Source: Ectocarpus siliculosus (lineage: Eukaryota; Sar; Phaeophyceae; Ectocarpales; Ectocarpaceae). Taken from it: DNA of 23,133 bases. The stretch's first letter is position 1; each line of letters opens with the position of its first letter. Positions 9,902 through 20,428 of this stretch are shown here, piece after piece. The stretch is taken from NCBI GenBank assembly GCA_000310025.1, contig FN649726.1, forward strand, positions 3,023,403-3,046,535, read 5' to 3'. The notes below the pieces were generated by a model. That model did not search any database. It was not told where the DNA came from and saw only the letters and a list, made by a program, of their open reading frames with translations. The position numbers were made by a program, and so were the translations under genes.

Positions 9902-12900
9902 ATGACTTCTACAGCCGCGGCAGGAGCGGCGGGACGGGTCGACGAGGAAGCCGTAGGTGCGAGGGCGATCAAGACAAGCCCACCACGCCGTGGTGAAAAG
10001 AGCAAGACTATGAACGGCAAGAACAGCACCGGCGCCTTGCTGACCTGCGAGAGCCCGCTGTGCAATAAGACCCCGTCTTTTGCGCACCGGGGTCAGACGC
10101 GGCGGCGCTTCTGCAAGCGCCACGCGTGGCCGGGTATGCAGAACGTGTACTACAAGTACTGCGATGCGGATTCGGGGCGGTGCCCCGAGCGAGCATCGTA
10201 CGAGTCGGCCGGAAAATTGCGATGCCTGCAGCACTGCGAGCCCGAGATGCGGCCGAGGAACAACATCTGCCAGGTTGAGGGCGGGGGTTGCGACCGGCAG
10301 TCGTCATTCGGGGCGAAGGGCGGGAAGCCTGTCCTTTGCACGCTGCACAAAGGAGCGGGGATGGTGCAGGTGTGGCTTACAGCAGGATCTTCTGCGTGGT
10401 CGGCGTTGCAATTTGCTGCGCGGCGCAGGGCCAGGTGGCGTTAGAGGCCGGGCTGTGCAGTGTGGCAGTATCGGAGAACATCGGCACGTCTGAGTGTGCT
10501 TACCGTGGGGGTAAAGCTGGGACTAGTATTTACTCACCAAGAGCTCGTCTTGCCATTGTGGAGCCCCCCCCCCCCCCCCCTTGGGCCCCCCGCTAAGTTC
10601 CCCCGTTTTCCCCTTTTATTTTTGCCGAAACCACCCCCCCCCGCGTGGAAATTTCCCCCGGCAAAAAAAAACCCAACCTCCCTCTATGCCTTTTTACCCG
10701 GGGGGGAATTTTCGGGTTTTCCCAAAAAACCCCTTTTGTTTTCCCCCGCGGGGAAGGGGAAGGGGGCCCCAAAAACTGCAAGGCCCCCAGGGGGGAAAAA
10801 AACCCCAGCTACCGGTTTTCCTGGAAATTACCCCAATACTGGCAACCCNNNNNNNNNNNNNNNNNNNNNNNNNNNNNNNNNNNNNNNNNNNNNNNNNNNN
10901 NNNNNNNNNNNNNNNNNNNNNNNNNNNNNNNNNNNNNNNNNNNNNNNNCCGGAAAATTGGGATCCCGGCAGCCCTGGGAGCCCGGGAGGCGGCCGGGGAA
11001 CAACTTTTCCCAGGTTGGGGGGGGGGGTTGGGACCGCCCGTTTTCTTTGGGGGGGAAGGGGGGGAACCCTTTCCTTTCCCCGGTGCCCAAAGGGGGGGGG
11101 AGGGGGCAGGGGGGGTTTCCACCAGGTTTTTTTGGGGGGTGGGGGTTGCAATTTTTTGCGGGGGCCAGGCCCAGGGGGCTTTAAAGGCCGGGCTTTCCAG
11201 TGGGGCAATTTTGGAGAACTTCGGCCCGTTGGGGGGTGCTTCCCGGGGGGGTAAAGGGGGGATTAGTTTTTTTTCCCCAAGGGTTTTTTTTGCCATTGGG
11301 GGGCCCCCCCCCCCCCCCGCTCGCGCCCCGCGCTACGTCCCCTCGTTTCACCTTTGTATTTCTGCTGAAGCTACCCGCGCCTGCGTGGAATTTCCACCTG
11401 CTAAGACAACACCAATCATCCTTCTATGCATTTGTACCGGTGTGCGATTTTGCGGTTCTTCCGATAAATCCCTTTTGCTTTCCCTCGGCGGCGAGGGGCA
11501 GGTGCGCACAAAGACGTGCAGGCACCCAGGGTGCGAGAAGACCCCGAGCTACGGCTTTCCGTGCAAGTCACGCGAGTACTGCAAGCCGCACGCGCTCGAG
11601 GGCATGGTCTACAACGCGGGGAGAAGGTGCCGCTTTCGCGGGTGCGTCGCGCCCGGAGCGTTCAACTACCCCGGGGTCACCCGCGGAGGATCTTTCTGCG
11701 ATGACCACAAAGAGGTGTGTGCGTTTGTTTCTTCTTTGTCTGGTGGATGTACGGGCGGAGGAACATAGGATTTATGATACAGCCTCAGCCTCGCCGGTGC
11801 CACCAACACGTGCCGATCCCGGTCCAGAGAGCTCTACCTACCTACCGCGCCTACCAGCTGACCGATAGGTCTTGCAGCGGGGCAAGAAAAGTGGAGCACG
11901 AAATCTAGTCAGCGCGCCCCACCGACACGGGACTGCGGAGATATATTTAGTGCGTGTATGCGTTCTTGGAGTACCTTCGGCCGCGCGTGATGGCTGACCA
12001 ATTGAAAAGACGACGGTCTTATTACGGGACAACTTGAACACGCCCTCAAGTGTGTGCGTGCGGCTGTGTGTACCTAGTACCCAGCGTGTTTTGTGTTATC
12101 TTTTTGTTTTTTTTGCGAGGTTGGCCTTGTGGAGGTGTACATCAGTTGGGAGTGTGTTCCGATGTACGTGCGCGCGTTTTCGTGCAGCGGCAGCGCGAAT
12201 CAAATCGCGGTGCAGCACCGAGTAGAGACCATTCTTTGGTGATTTCCTTCCTTTGGCACGAGCAGGTGGAGGGGTAACGTCGACATCAGAGGCTCTCGGG
12301 GGATACCCTACGAGGACGCCTATTGGGTGTTAAACGCCCATATTTTTGTCTCGATTCTCGCCGCTTGTACGAGTAACTTCGCGGCTCTTTGCCAGCTGGG
12401 TGCTCTCCCCGCCTCTTCCACAGCAACTGTTGTTGTAATTTCTTTCTGCCCCCCCTCCCGTTGTTGTCGTGATACATAGACACCTTGTTTTTTCTTGTTT
12501 GTTCTTTTCTTTGGCAGGAAGGCATGGTGGACAACACGCCGACGCAGTGCGAGGCTGAAGGGTGCAGCTACTCGGCCAGCTTCGGCGATATGGGGCAGCG
12601 GACGAGACGGTTTTGCGCCAGACACAAACTGGCGGGGATGCTGAGCTACCAGGAATTGGTGGGTGTGGCGAGAAGGCATTGGCGGGGTGCAATGTGTCTA
12701 TCAGGGGTAACGGTTTGACCGGGAGGAGTCTGACAAGACACCGCAGGAGAGGAACGGTCTCAAAGGAAGACAGCAGTCAGCGCCATGCTTTTTGGGATCA
12801 TCATCCGTCAGTCGTCAGGCTGTCTACGTGCAGTCTCTTACGGGTTGGAACTGCGTTGGTATTTTGCGTCGACCGTCATTCCTTTCAACCAAAACAAACC

Positions 12901-14055
12901 AGAACAAAACCACTTGGCGTTGTTTTTGATGCCTCTCTTTTTCGCCCTATGTACGTTTGTATATCTCAGTGGGCCACGCAAACTGACGCCTCCAGCCCCC
13001 CAAGAACTACCGCCACTTCGGCGGCGGCAACGGCAACAGCGGCGGGCATGGTTCATCTGTCGGCGGCGGCACTGGCGACTGCATCGGCAACGTACACCGC
13101 GGCCGAGAGAGAAGAAGGGATCGACCCGCTCGCGGACGGGCTTGGACCAATCGGCGCAGAAAACGGCGCAGCAGAATCTGTCCCGATGACGGTTGGAGAA
13201 CGAAGCAGAGGGAATCAAGGGGCCGCCACCACCGATGATTCCGCAACAACGAGTGCTGATGCTGTTGGCGCTGGCGTTGGCGGTGCTGGTTGTAGTGCTG
13301 ATTCTGCTGTTGCTAATTTTGGCGCTGTTTCCGATGCTCCGACGGAAGAGATGTCTGCCGAGGTCGCAACCGCTCGGAGCAGCAGCGCTGCTCAACCAGG
13401 GAAGAGACCACGCGAAGACACGGCGCCAGACGGCAAGCTGCCGCCGGCACGGGACGAAGGTTATCTATCACGAATTGCGGCATTTGTGCGTCTGCCAGGT
13501 GCCAGTTCCGCCGGACTCACCGGCGGCAGTCGTGTCGTGCCGCCGCCTCCGACAGCACCTGGGTCCCCGGCCACGCCCTCCACCCCTGCGACGGAACTCG
13601 CTTTGTTGGCCAAGGCTGCCGCTGCCGCTGCACCCACGCTCGGCACACCCGGGTCGTGTCCCAAACAAGGCAACCCTCCCGCCGCTGCTGGTCTGCTTGC
13701 GTCGAGAACTCCCGATACCCAAGACCGCGCCCACAACACGCCGAGGGCCATCGATGCCACTGCAGCCACTGCTGCTGCGGCTGCTGCTGCTGCTGCTGCT
13801 GCTGCTACTGCTGCCTATACACCTGTCGAAGCATCGTCGTCATTACCGCCTTTCTCCCCACCCCCACCGACAACGGGGCTGGATATCGATTTGAGCCGTG
13901 GATTGGGGCCGGTTGACGCCGACGAAACGGAGGAGGAGGCGTTTCTGGCACTCCTTGTCAACTCGATAGACCCCTCTGACCCGAAGACGTTGCGTGTAAG
14001 GGGGGCCGTAATGTCGCGGTTGAAGAGCGTAGGCCGACGAAAGGTTTCGAGCTGA
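9902..14055 (+). CDS. EsV-1-7 repeat protein (six Cys/His repeats), 4 exons
   Basis: Exons 9902-10369, 11502-11714, 12518-12658 and 12970-14055, all phase 0 with GT-AG borders, give about 635 aa. EsV-1-7 repeats have the form C-x4-C-x16-C-x2-H and are named after a gene of phaeovirus EsV-1; the Ectocarpus developmental regulator IMMEDIATE UPRIGHT belongs to this family. Six repeats are visible: C49/C54/C71/H74, C87/C94/C108/H111, C123/C130/C146/H149, C162/C167/C183/H186, C199/C204/C222/H225 and C238/C243/C260/H263, each followed by a GM or EM dipeptide. Repeats 2 and 3 have x6 between the first Cys pair. The exon 2/3 border falls inside repeat 5 (HKE|EGM). Residues 275-635 are a low-complexity Ala/Pro/Thr/Ser tail with a poly-Ala run coded by GCT (about 13773-13812). 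The ATG at 9902 is the first Met close to the repeats; an earlier start is possible. Biochemical role unknown; metal binding is inferred. The first intron contains an assembly artefact. Confidence 0.85.
10564..10580. repeat. 17-nt poly-C tract at an assembly break
   Basis: Seventeen C in intron 1 of the EsV-1-7 gene. A second version of the same tract, with 15 C, lies at 11304-11318. Sequence quality collapses beyond the tract in both directions. Confidence 0.85.
10581..10848 (+). other. Noisy duplicate of 11319-11588 (assembly artefact)
   Basis: This block follows 11319-11588 position by position but with homopolymers stretched and mixed bases flattened: CTATGCCTTTTTACCCG here against CTATGCATTTGTACCGG there. 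It includes a corrupted copy of the start of EsV-1-7 exon 2. It ends exactly at the run of N. Best read as the low-quality end of the left contig running past the poly-C tract. Open frames across it are spurious. Confidence 0.85.
10849..10948. other. Assembly gap of exactly 100 N
   Basis: One hundred N, a conventional placeholder length. The blocks on either side already overlap each other's good sequence, so the gap probably represents no missing DNA. Confidence 0.98.
10949..11318 (+). other. Noisy duplicate of 10209-10580 (assembly artefact)
   Basis: Begins with the same CCGGAAAATTG as 10209 and follows it to the poly-C tract, with G and C runs inflated. It is a corrupted copy of the end of EsV-1-7 exon 1 and the start of intron 1: the Cys and His codons of repeats 2 and 3 are scrambled. 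Interpreted as the poor-quality start of the right contig. It should not be annotated as extra repeats or exons. Confidence 0.85.
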
Positions 14056-14621
14056 GGGAACGCGATGGCGCGAGGGTAGCTACGTCTCTGTATGCCTGGC
14101 ACTTGCGCGCAAGTGACGTATTTCCGGGGCTGAACGCCTGCCGATTTTGAGCTGTTTGGAATTCCTTTGACTGCCTTGTCTTGCATATGAGGGCATGGCA
14201 GCATACTGTAGCATGGAATCGGGAGGAAGGAGCGAGAGTGCTGCCGCGACGCACACTCGGGATGTGAAGTACTGGACTCGAAAAATGTCGCACCGGATGA
14301 CGGTGTAACGTACTTGTATTTAGTACGGTTGAAGAAGGTACGCCAGCTTTTGGGGATTCAATTTTTATACGCACGGGCCTGGCTAGCTTCGAGCAAAGCC
14401 AGGGGTGTGCTCTGTGCCACGAGTAGCAAGATCAGCGCTCCGAAATTGGTGAATACCGCTTCTAGCAACCCTCTGGTGCGAAGATGGCGTGCGGTCCGCC
14501 CCGTGTCAAAGTGAAACGTTGTGTGAATGGCTTGATTTTGGGTGCAAACTTGGGCACCGCATGAAGCAGCCCCCTCCCAAGCGGAGTCCGGGTAGTGCAT
14601 CGCGATTAAATCACGAAACGG

Positions 14622-14663
14622 GCGCAATGAATTGAGCTTGTTGCGCAATGAATTGAGCTTGTT
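14622..14663. repeat. Perfect 21-bp tandem duplication
   Basis: Two exact, directly adjacent copies of a 21-bp unit beginning GCGCAATGAATT (14622-14642 and 14643-14663). No further copies are seen. Confidence 0.9.
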
Positions 14664-14764
14664 TATTGGGTCAGCAGCACACGCTGTTGGATGTCATCAT
14701 TGTCTATATTGTGCTGTGGAGCTCACACGCAAGCTACGGCATCGCCGTGGATGCTCTCTCCAGT

Positions 14765-14799
14765 CTTGGTGCTTCGTGCAGCCGCTGCTGAGCACCAAG
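14765..14799. repeat. 9-bp inverted repeat (hairpin)
   Basis: CTTGGTGCT at 14765-14773 and its exact reverse complement AGCACCAAG at 14791-14799, with a 17-nt loop. Located between two convergent genes; function unknown. Confidence 0.5.
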
Positions 14800-15067
14800 G
14801 CTCAGGATTTATATCGACAACCAAGTACTGCTGCGTCAAAGCATCGGACAGGAAGTCTCATTTCACAAACAAAACAAGCACACGCGTACGATGCGAAGCT
14901 AAGCTCCCCCAAATATCGCACACAGCAATATCGCCCCTTATACAGTAGTGCCGAAGCCTTTTCGCAAACAGATTGACCGAGGGTAGCCACCCAGCTCTGC
15001 CATGTCGTCGACCTACCGTACTCTGTGTGCATGGACACACAACAACAGAGTCGCCCCTCCTTCCTTC

Positions 15068-16955
15068 TCAATCAACGGCGACAACAGCGGGAGCACCGCA
15101 ACTGACCTTGTGCTCCCCCTGTCCCCCACGAAACGAAGCCTCATCACCACCACCGCTGCCAACGGTGCCCCGATCGTTGCCGTACAGGACAAGCGACGTG
15201 ATTACGTAAGCCCCACGCGTCTGAGGCAGGGCAAGGAACGCGAGTGCCACCATCTTGAAAGAGTAGAAGTGGGGCAACCACCCCATAGCTGGGTCAAGGA
15301 TTGCCAGAAAGAGCGCGAACATCGGCCAGTAGGATAGCCACTGCACGGCTGCAGGCCCTTGCCTTTTTTTCTCGGCTCCTTCGGTACCGCCGCTTCCTTT
15401 GGCCACGGCGGCGGCTTCGCTCCGGGCTCGACCGACCAACGTCGCGTACAGGGGCCAGCAAGCTCCGGCGAGAACGCAAACCCTTGCCTGGGTCGAGGTC
15501 GACAGGCCGGCGTAAAGGCCTTCCACTGTGAGGACGAAAAAGTAGCAGATCCCCAGAACAACCGTTCCAGCCGTGACGGTGAAAATGATGGCCGCGAGAC
15601 GGAAAGCTTTCCGTGAAATTCCCTTTTCGGTCGCCACTTCTTCCCAGGGCCTCAACGCCTTTATGACCATTGCGTCTTTGTGATCGCTGTCGTTGCTGTC
15701 GTTAATATCGAAAGCACGGTTGAGAACAGGCCGACCACCGTACGGGCGCGCGGAAGAGAAAGCCCAGATGAGCACGCAGGCCTTGGTGGAGAAGTAGCAG
15801 GGAGTGATCGCCGGCAAGACCCCGTCGAGTAAAAAAAATAGCCCAAACACAACCTGCGTCAAGAGCATGTACATGAGACATTTGAGAGCGCACGCATAGC
15901 AGTAGCGCAGTAGGTCATGGAAGGATGGCACGTTAATAGTTGTCTTCTTCCGCATGTATGCCAGCAAATCATGACGGCTCCTAGATATTTTGTCCACGAG
16001 CCGTCTCATGGTTCGCTCTGTTTCGAAAAAAACGTGTACGCGGAGGGATAACACCTGTGGGTGTACGTCTTGAACCTACTTGACTTCTGGTAGTCGAAGC
16101 TCACCGGCTTGCTGGTAGATGGAGTATCAAAGCCGATCGGCTTGCTTTTCTTTACGAAAACACTCTCTGGGGAGATCTGCCACATGGCTTGGAAGAACGC
16201 CGAAAGGGAATGTGGCAGTCTCGACAGCAGCGGCTACAGCAGTCGTACAAGTATTTCGCTATTATTATTGTTGTTACTCGGCAGTCTGCAGACTCTATGT
16301 AGAGGAAGATCGATACGGATGGAGAGCTGTAGTTTCCTACCTTCTTATTTATTCGTCGACATCAGCATTCCCCCACCCTGTTGCGCTGTGTCAAAGAGTA
16401 CCAAACGGAGTCAACATACTGTAGTCTAGCCTACAAGGAGGACTCAGCTCTCCGACTAGACTATGCCACGAGAGAGTTACACCGCCACACGCACAGGACT
16501 CCCCGATTGCGAGTAAATACGAAGCACAAGGGTTAGCTACCTCTTCCTCCAGAAACCTTCGTTACAAGCAAGTTCGAATGGACATTGACCCTGCTCACCC
16601 AGTATCCAGTGAAGAGCGGCTTGTTGTCGGCCTTTGTATCGATTTCACCGATATTTGACAGGGCGGGCAGAAGAAACCCCCCAAAATTTACCAGAACTCC
16701 TCGACCCTTCGTTGGGAGGGCAGCCACAAGTCCGAGCGCAGCAAAGGCCGTCATGGCCATGGCACCGAGGATGACGTAAGGTGCCCCCACATGATCACTG
16801 CTGCGGGTGATGCTCTTATATTTTTCGGTACACCACGCAAGCAGCTCCGATCCCAACGAGTGAATGCGCTCCGTGCTCCAGCTTTCATCCTCCCAGGGTT
16901 CGCTAGGAGGACGAGGCCGGGGTGGGGGGGGGGGGCGAGGAGGAAAAGAGGCCAT
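15068..16955 (-). CDS. Tandem TB2/DP1/HVA22 (REEP-like) membrane protein, 2 exons
   Basis: Exons 16955-16599 and 15853-15068, both phase 0, encode about 380 aa. The start chosen is MASF, in a CCCATGG context. The join (TACTGG|gtgagc to cttgacgcag|GTTGTG) rebuilds the YWVVF core of the TB2/DP1 fold. This family (REEP5/DP1, yeast Yop1, plant HVA22) forms membrane hairpins that curve tubular ER. Domain 1 covers about residues 57-172: hydrophobic hairpin, FLLPAL in place of the usual YPAY, then YWVVF and a PYGGRPVLNRAF end. A charged linker (DINDSNDSDHKD) follows. Domain 2 covers about 195-365: two hydrophobic segments, WPLYATLVGRA, a 25-residue basic and Gly-rich insert, then QWLSYW, LPHFYSFKMVALAFL and LPQTRGAY, the closest match to HVA22. 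The 745-nt intron splits domain 1 only. A GTAATC after GAY (about 15201) could be an alternative donor. The gene is convergent with the EsV-1-7 gene and divergent from the coiled-coil gene. Confidence 0.85.
16422..16463. repeat. 8-bp inverted repeat in the TB2/DP1 intron
   Basis: TAGTCTAG (16422-16429) and its reverse complement CTAGACTA (16456-16463), inside the single intron of the tandem TB2/DP1 gene. A small stem; no known function. Confidence 0.4.
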
Positions 16956-17070
16956 GGGTACGTCAGGAGGCAGTAGCGCCACCAAAAGAGCCGCCAGATG
17001 CAATTGTCAAAAGATACCACAAGGATCCGCGGGGTTGTGTGGGCCCGTGTGTGCAGCTGCACGTGTGCGG

Positions 17071-17095
17071 TGGAACGTGAGCGTTGGAACGTGAG
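17071..17095. repeat. Direct repeat of TGGAACGTGAG (period 14)
   Basis: Two exact 11-nt copies at 17071-17081 and 17085-17095, in the divergent intergenic region. Confidence 0.6.
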
Positions 17096-17586
17096 GGGCG
17101 GCCTAAACAGTGCCGGTTCGTGCAAAACCGATCGCTCACGTGAGTCATCATTCGCTCACTCGCCTCTGCCTCTCGCTCTGTCGCATGTGGAGCTGCACGC
17201 ATTCAAATATTGTAACCTCACGGCCTGGACAAGCCCCCGATTGACCGAGTGCAGGGCGCCGAAAGCTCCCCCGCTGTGAACAGCGCCAGTATCCATCCAC
17301 ACGTATCCTGACCAGCGCGTATTTCGCGCACCATCCTCGTCGGCAAGGCAGAGGAGTCGCACAATACCAACGGCTCAAAGTTTTGCTACATCTTGCGGAA
17401 TATCCCGTGCACTCATGGAGGATAAGTTGATAGGATCGAAAGGTACCCATCCGACCGGTACGTCGTCAACTCGAAGATCGTCCTTCATCGATATGTGCCA
17501 AGATGCGAGTCGGCGAATCGAGTCGCAAAAAAACGAAGGCAAAAGAAGGTGTGAGAGATACTGCGCAGCAGGTGGTCGTGGGCGGC

Positions 17587-17606
17587 TGGTACGTGGTGGT
17601 ACGTGG
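17587..17606. repeat. Tandem repeat of TGGTACGTGG
   Basis: Two exact adjacent 10-nt copies, upstream of the coiled-coil gene's proposed start. Confidence 0.6.
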
Positions 17607-17733
17607 TGAACAAAGGGTAATCATAGTAATCATCACTCACATCAAGAATGGAGAGCCGGGTACGCATACCTACCAGGCACAGCACCCTTGTAGAGGTCTG
17701 CACGTGACACAGGCTGGTTGCGAACAAGGAGTC

Positions 17734-20428
17734 ATGCTAGCAAATGTACCATCTGAAGCCTTGCTCCACGGTCCCGGCTGTTCATGCTTTCTCAGACCCG
17801 TCTCGGTACCTGACCGGGTTTCAAATTCTGAAGAACCCAAGTGCGTGTGGAAGGTGATGCCCTCCCACCAGGACACTATTCCAGTTGATGTTCCGGTGGC
17901 GGAGCGATCAGGTCGTGCCGGATCTGTACATGAGTTGGACGTTCCCGAAGTTTTGAATTTGGGCGATGGATGCCGCAGCAGGGCGACTGCGCAAGGCGTT
18001 GGCGAGAAGAATAGAGATGATGAAACGGAGGTTGTCGCGTTGCGCGAGTTGGTACAACGCCAGCAGGAGGACCTGGAAACAGCAGCATTGATCGGACAAA
18101 GGCTTCTAGACAGAGTCGAAGAACTCTCGGCTAGTCTCGAGGCGAGTGAACCAAGCGCACACCAGTTGGTTGCCTTGGTTGTGTTTACACTCGGCTTCGC
18201 TCTACGCATCACGACTCAAGAGTAGCAACGGTGTCGTGGGACCAATGACACTTTCATTGGTGTAGCTCTGCAAATCTGCGATCCCACTGGCGTCCCCAAC
18301 GCGCATCCTAAGTAGTCCCCCGGAACGGTTCAAATTCGCGTGCATGGTGGGACGTAGTTATAGAGATGGAACTGGTGGCGTATCTCGCCGTACGTTCGCC
18401 GAAAACAACGCAACCCCCGTTTTGGTACCCCGCTCTGGTGCCGATTCAAACCGCATAATTTCTTTTTCCACCTTTGGTTCCTCAAAGTCACTGTCACCCT
18501 GGATTTTCTTGGCGAATGCGTTTCGCGGGCTCATGCAGGCGGTGCGAGAGGAAAAGTGGCTGGCGGAGTGCGAAAAGGACGCGCTCCAGAGAGATCTGGA
18601 CAGCGCCACCCAACGCTGTGAGCAGATGCAACAAGATACAACGACCGAGGCCCTCCCACGTACGTCTAGATCGTCAGTGGAAATGAGGTTCACAAGCAGA
18701 GTATATTTAGACGCGACGGTAGTTCCCTTGCGTGGGATCCGTTTTGTTTACTCTGCGTGGTGTTCGAGATGTGCCTCGTTTACAAAGAAACGCATGAATG
18801 TCCTCTTGAGACGTACATCCTTGCTGTGCACTCCTCCAACCCTACCCCTCCCCCCCCTCCCCCCTGGTACGTCATCGACTACGGGACATCCATTCTTGTC
18901 GGCAGCTGAAGAACCTCAGGTTGAAGAGCTTGACCTGTGGTCCCCAGCAGCCCACGCCAGGACCGGCGCCCGCTCCTCGCTCTCCGACGATCGGCCGCTC
19001 TCTCCGGTCCTCGAGAACTCCTCTGACGCCGCCGAGGATGTCGCAAGGCACGAGCAAGACCGGGAAGAGATCGGGCGCCTGCGCCGGGTGGTCAAGGGCC
19101 TGGAGGAAGCCAACACCTCCCTGAGAGAAGAGCTCATGGAGTCCCGTCTCGAGGCCACAGCTCTCAGACGCACCTCGTTGATACAGAAAGAAGCGGCACT
19201 GGACCGGGTAATGAAAGAAGCCATCGGGGATGATGGAGAAGAGCACCGGCAGGCACGCGCTGGTTGGGGCGCTCCGGACGATAGGCAGGAGGAAGATGAA
19301 GCAGAGGGAGATCGGCAGCCAAGGTCGTTTTTCTCCAGCAGTAGCTCCGGCGTCCAGGAGGGGGGGGCACCATTCGACGAGACAGAAGCATGCCACGCAG
19401 GAGAAGAAGACGGCCCGCGGCCGGAGGAGGCAGGTGATGGAGGGCCACCAGGTTGCCGAGCGAGGCGCGAGTCGGGTGGTGGTGGTGGTGAAGGGACTCA
19501 CAGGAGAAAACAGTCTATCGAATCGACAGCGTCGTCGAGGTCGTTTCGGTGCCGGTTGTCGTCAATGTTCAGAGACGCCGAAGAGCAAGCCGAGCTGATC
19601 GAAGCCCTCCGCGCGCAGATCGCCCAGCTCCGGCTCGAGGCTAAGGCTACGACGCGGGCGGCGGGGACAGAATTCCGGTGGAGAGAAAAAGCTGCGGCGT
19701 CGCACGAGCGCGACGGTGGTGCCGGGCAGCGCCGCGGCGTGTGTTCGTCGGACGACGACAGCGGGAGTGATCGAGGCAGAGATACATTTCGAGATGAAGA
19801 CGCTGTCGGCGAAGAAGGTGGGAACGGTCGTGAGAAAATCGGCAGCAGGGATGAGGATGGACATCGAGCCGATGAACACAGGTCCAACCCGCTTCTCCAA
19901 GCGCGGGTAGACGAGCTGCAGGCAGAGCTCGAGACGACAAAGCGCGCGCTTGAGGCGCTCCAGCGGCGAACGCAGCAGGAGCAGGCCGTGAGCGTCGAGC
20001 TGCAGAGAGAGCTTCTACGCCTCCACGGCACGAGGTACAACAGCGGCGCGGTGGCGGCAGCAGTCGCGCGAGTTTCAGCCGGGACTCTGCGACCAGCCTC
20101 CTACGCCGCGGGTCGTGCTTCCGAGGTTGGAAGCGATGGCAGTAGCAGCAACCGTCGGGGTGGTGACAACAACGGCGGTCGTGGCACGGGGTTGGAGCGT
20201 CGCATCGATTGCACCATGTTTGAAGGGATGGGCTGGATCCATCGACTGTGGCGGATACTTTTTTGCGGGGGCTGCGGCGAGACGGCAGGGTCTGGCGTGG
20301 ACACGAGTTTCGAGGACTCGGGGGCGGTGAATGGCGACGGCGTTGGTGATGTCAGGACGTTTTCCCCTGGCTCCTCGGAGGGTGACCACGAACCTTTGCT
20401 GTACAGAGAAGAGAGGAAGATGGCTTGA
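17734..20428 (+). CDS. Coiled-coil protein of unknown function, 3 exons
   Basis: Exons 17734-18168, 18539-18659 and 18906-20428 give about 692 aa. Phases fit: exon 1 ends in phase 0, and exon 2 ends with one base that completes a Pro codon with the first two bases of exon 3. The coiled coil runs across both splice sites, supporting the model. Predicted helices rich in Glu, Leu, Arg and Gln lie at about 95-138 (ALRELVQRQQEDLE), 146-178 (EEKWLAECEKDALQRDL), 232-292 (LRRVVKGLEEANTSLREEL), about 405-440 (ELIEALRAQIAQLRLEAK) and about 520-570 (QARVDELQAELETTKRALEAL). They are joined by acidic and Gly/Ser-rich linkers. Near the C-terminus a WIHRLWRILFCGGCG segment is hydrophobic with paired Cys and might associate with membrane, which is inference. 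It resembles golgin or tether-type scaffolds only in general character; no family recognised. The start is uncertain: the frame is open from 17503, and ATGs at 17734 and 17857 are both possible. Confidence 0.7.

Larger units (their letters stand above)
14056..15067. other. Convergent intergenic region, no gene recognised
   Basis: Lies between the stop codons of the EsV-1-7 gene (+) and the TB2/DP1 gene (-), so it holds both 3' UTRs. Six-frame readings here are short and featureless. It contains a 21-bp tandem duplication at 14622-14663 and a hairpin at 14765-14799. Confidence 0.55.
16956..17733. other. Divergent promoter region between two genes
   Basis: About 780 nt separating the ATG of the TB2/DP1 gene (-) from the proposed ATG of the coiled-coil gene (+). 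No coding segment supported, although the frame of the coiled-coil gene is open back to 17503. It contains two short tandem repeats, TGGAACGTGAG at 17071 and 17085 and TGGTACGTGG at 17587 and 17597. Both include an ACGTG core and could be regulatory, which is inference. Confidence 0.5.

Noticed and set aside
9740-10234. Minus-strand frame opposite EsV-1-7 exon 1
   Set aside because: Antisense shadow; the + strand has the Cys/His repeats and consistent splicing.
10581-11768. Long + strand open frame of nearly 400 codons spanning the N run
   Set aside because: It crosses the gap and two noisy duplicate blocks; only 11502-11714 within it is a real exon.
14204-14947. TACTGTA about 120-150 nt after the stop codons of both convergent genes as a polyadenylation signal
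   Set aside because: The heptamer also occurs in an intron and upstream of genes at roughly chance frequency, and is missing after the coiled-coil gene.
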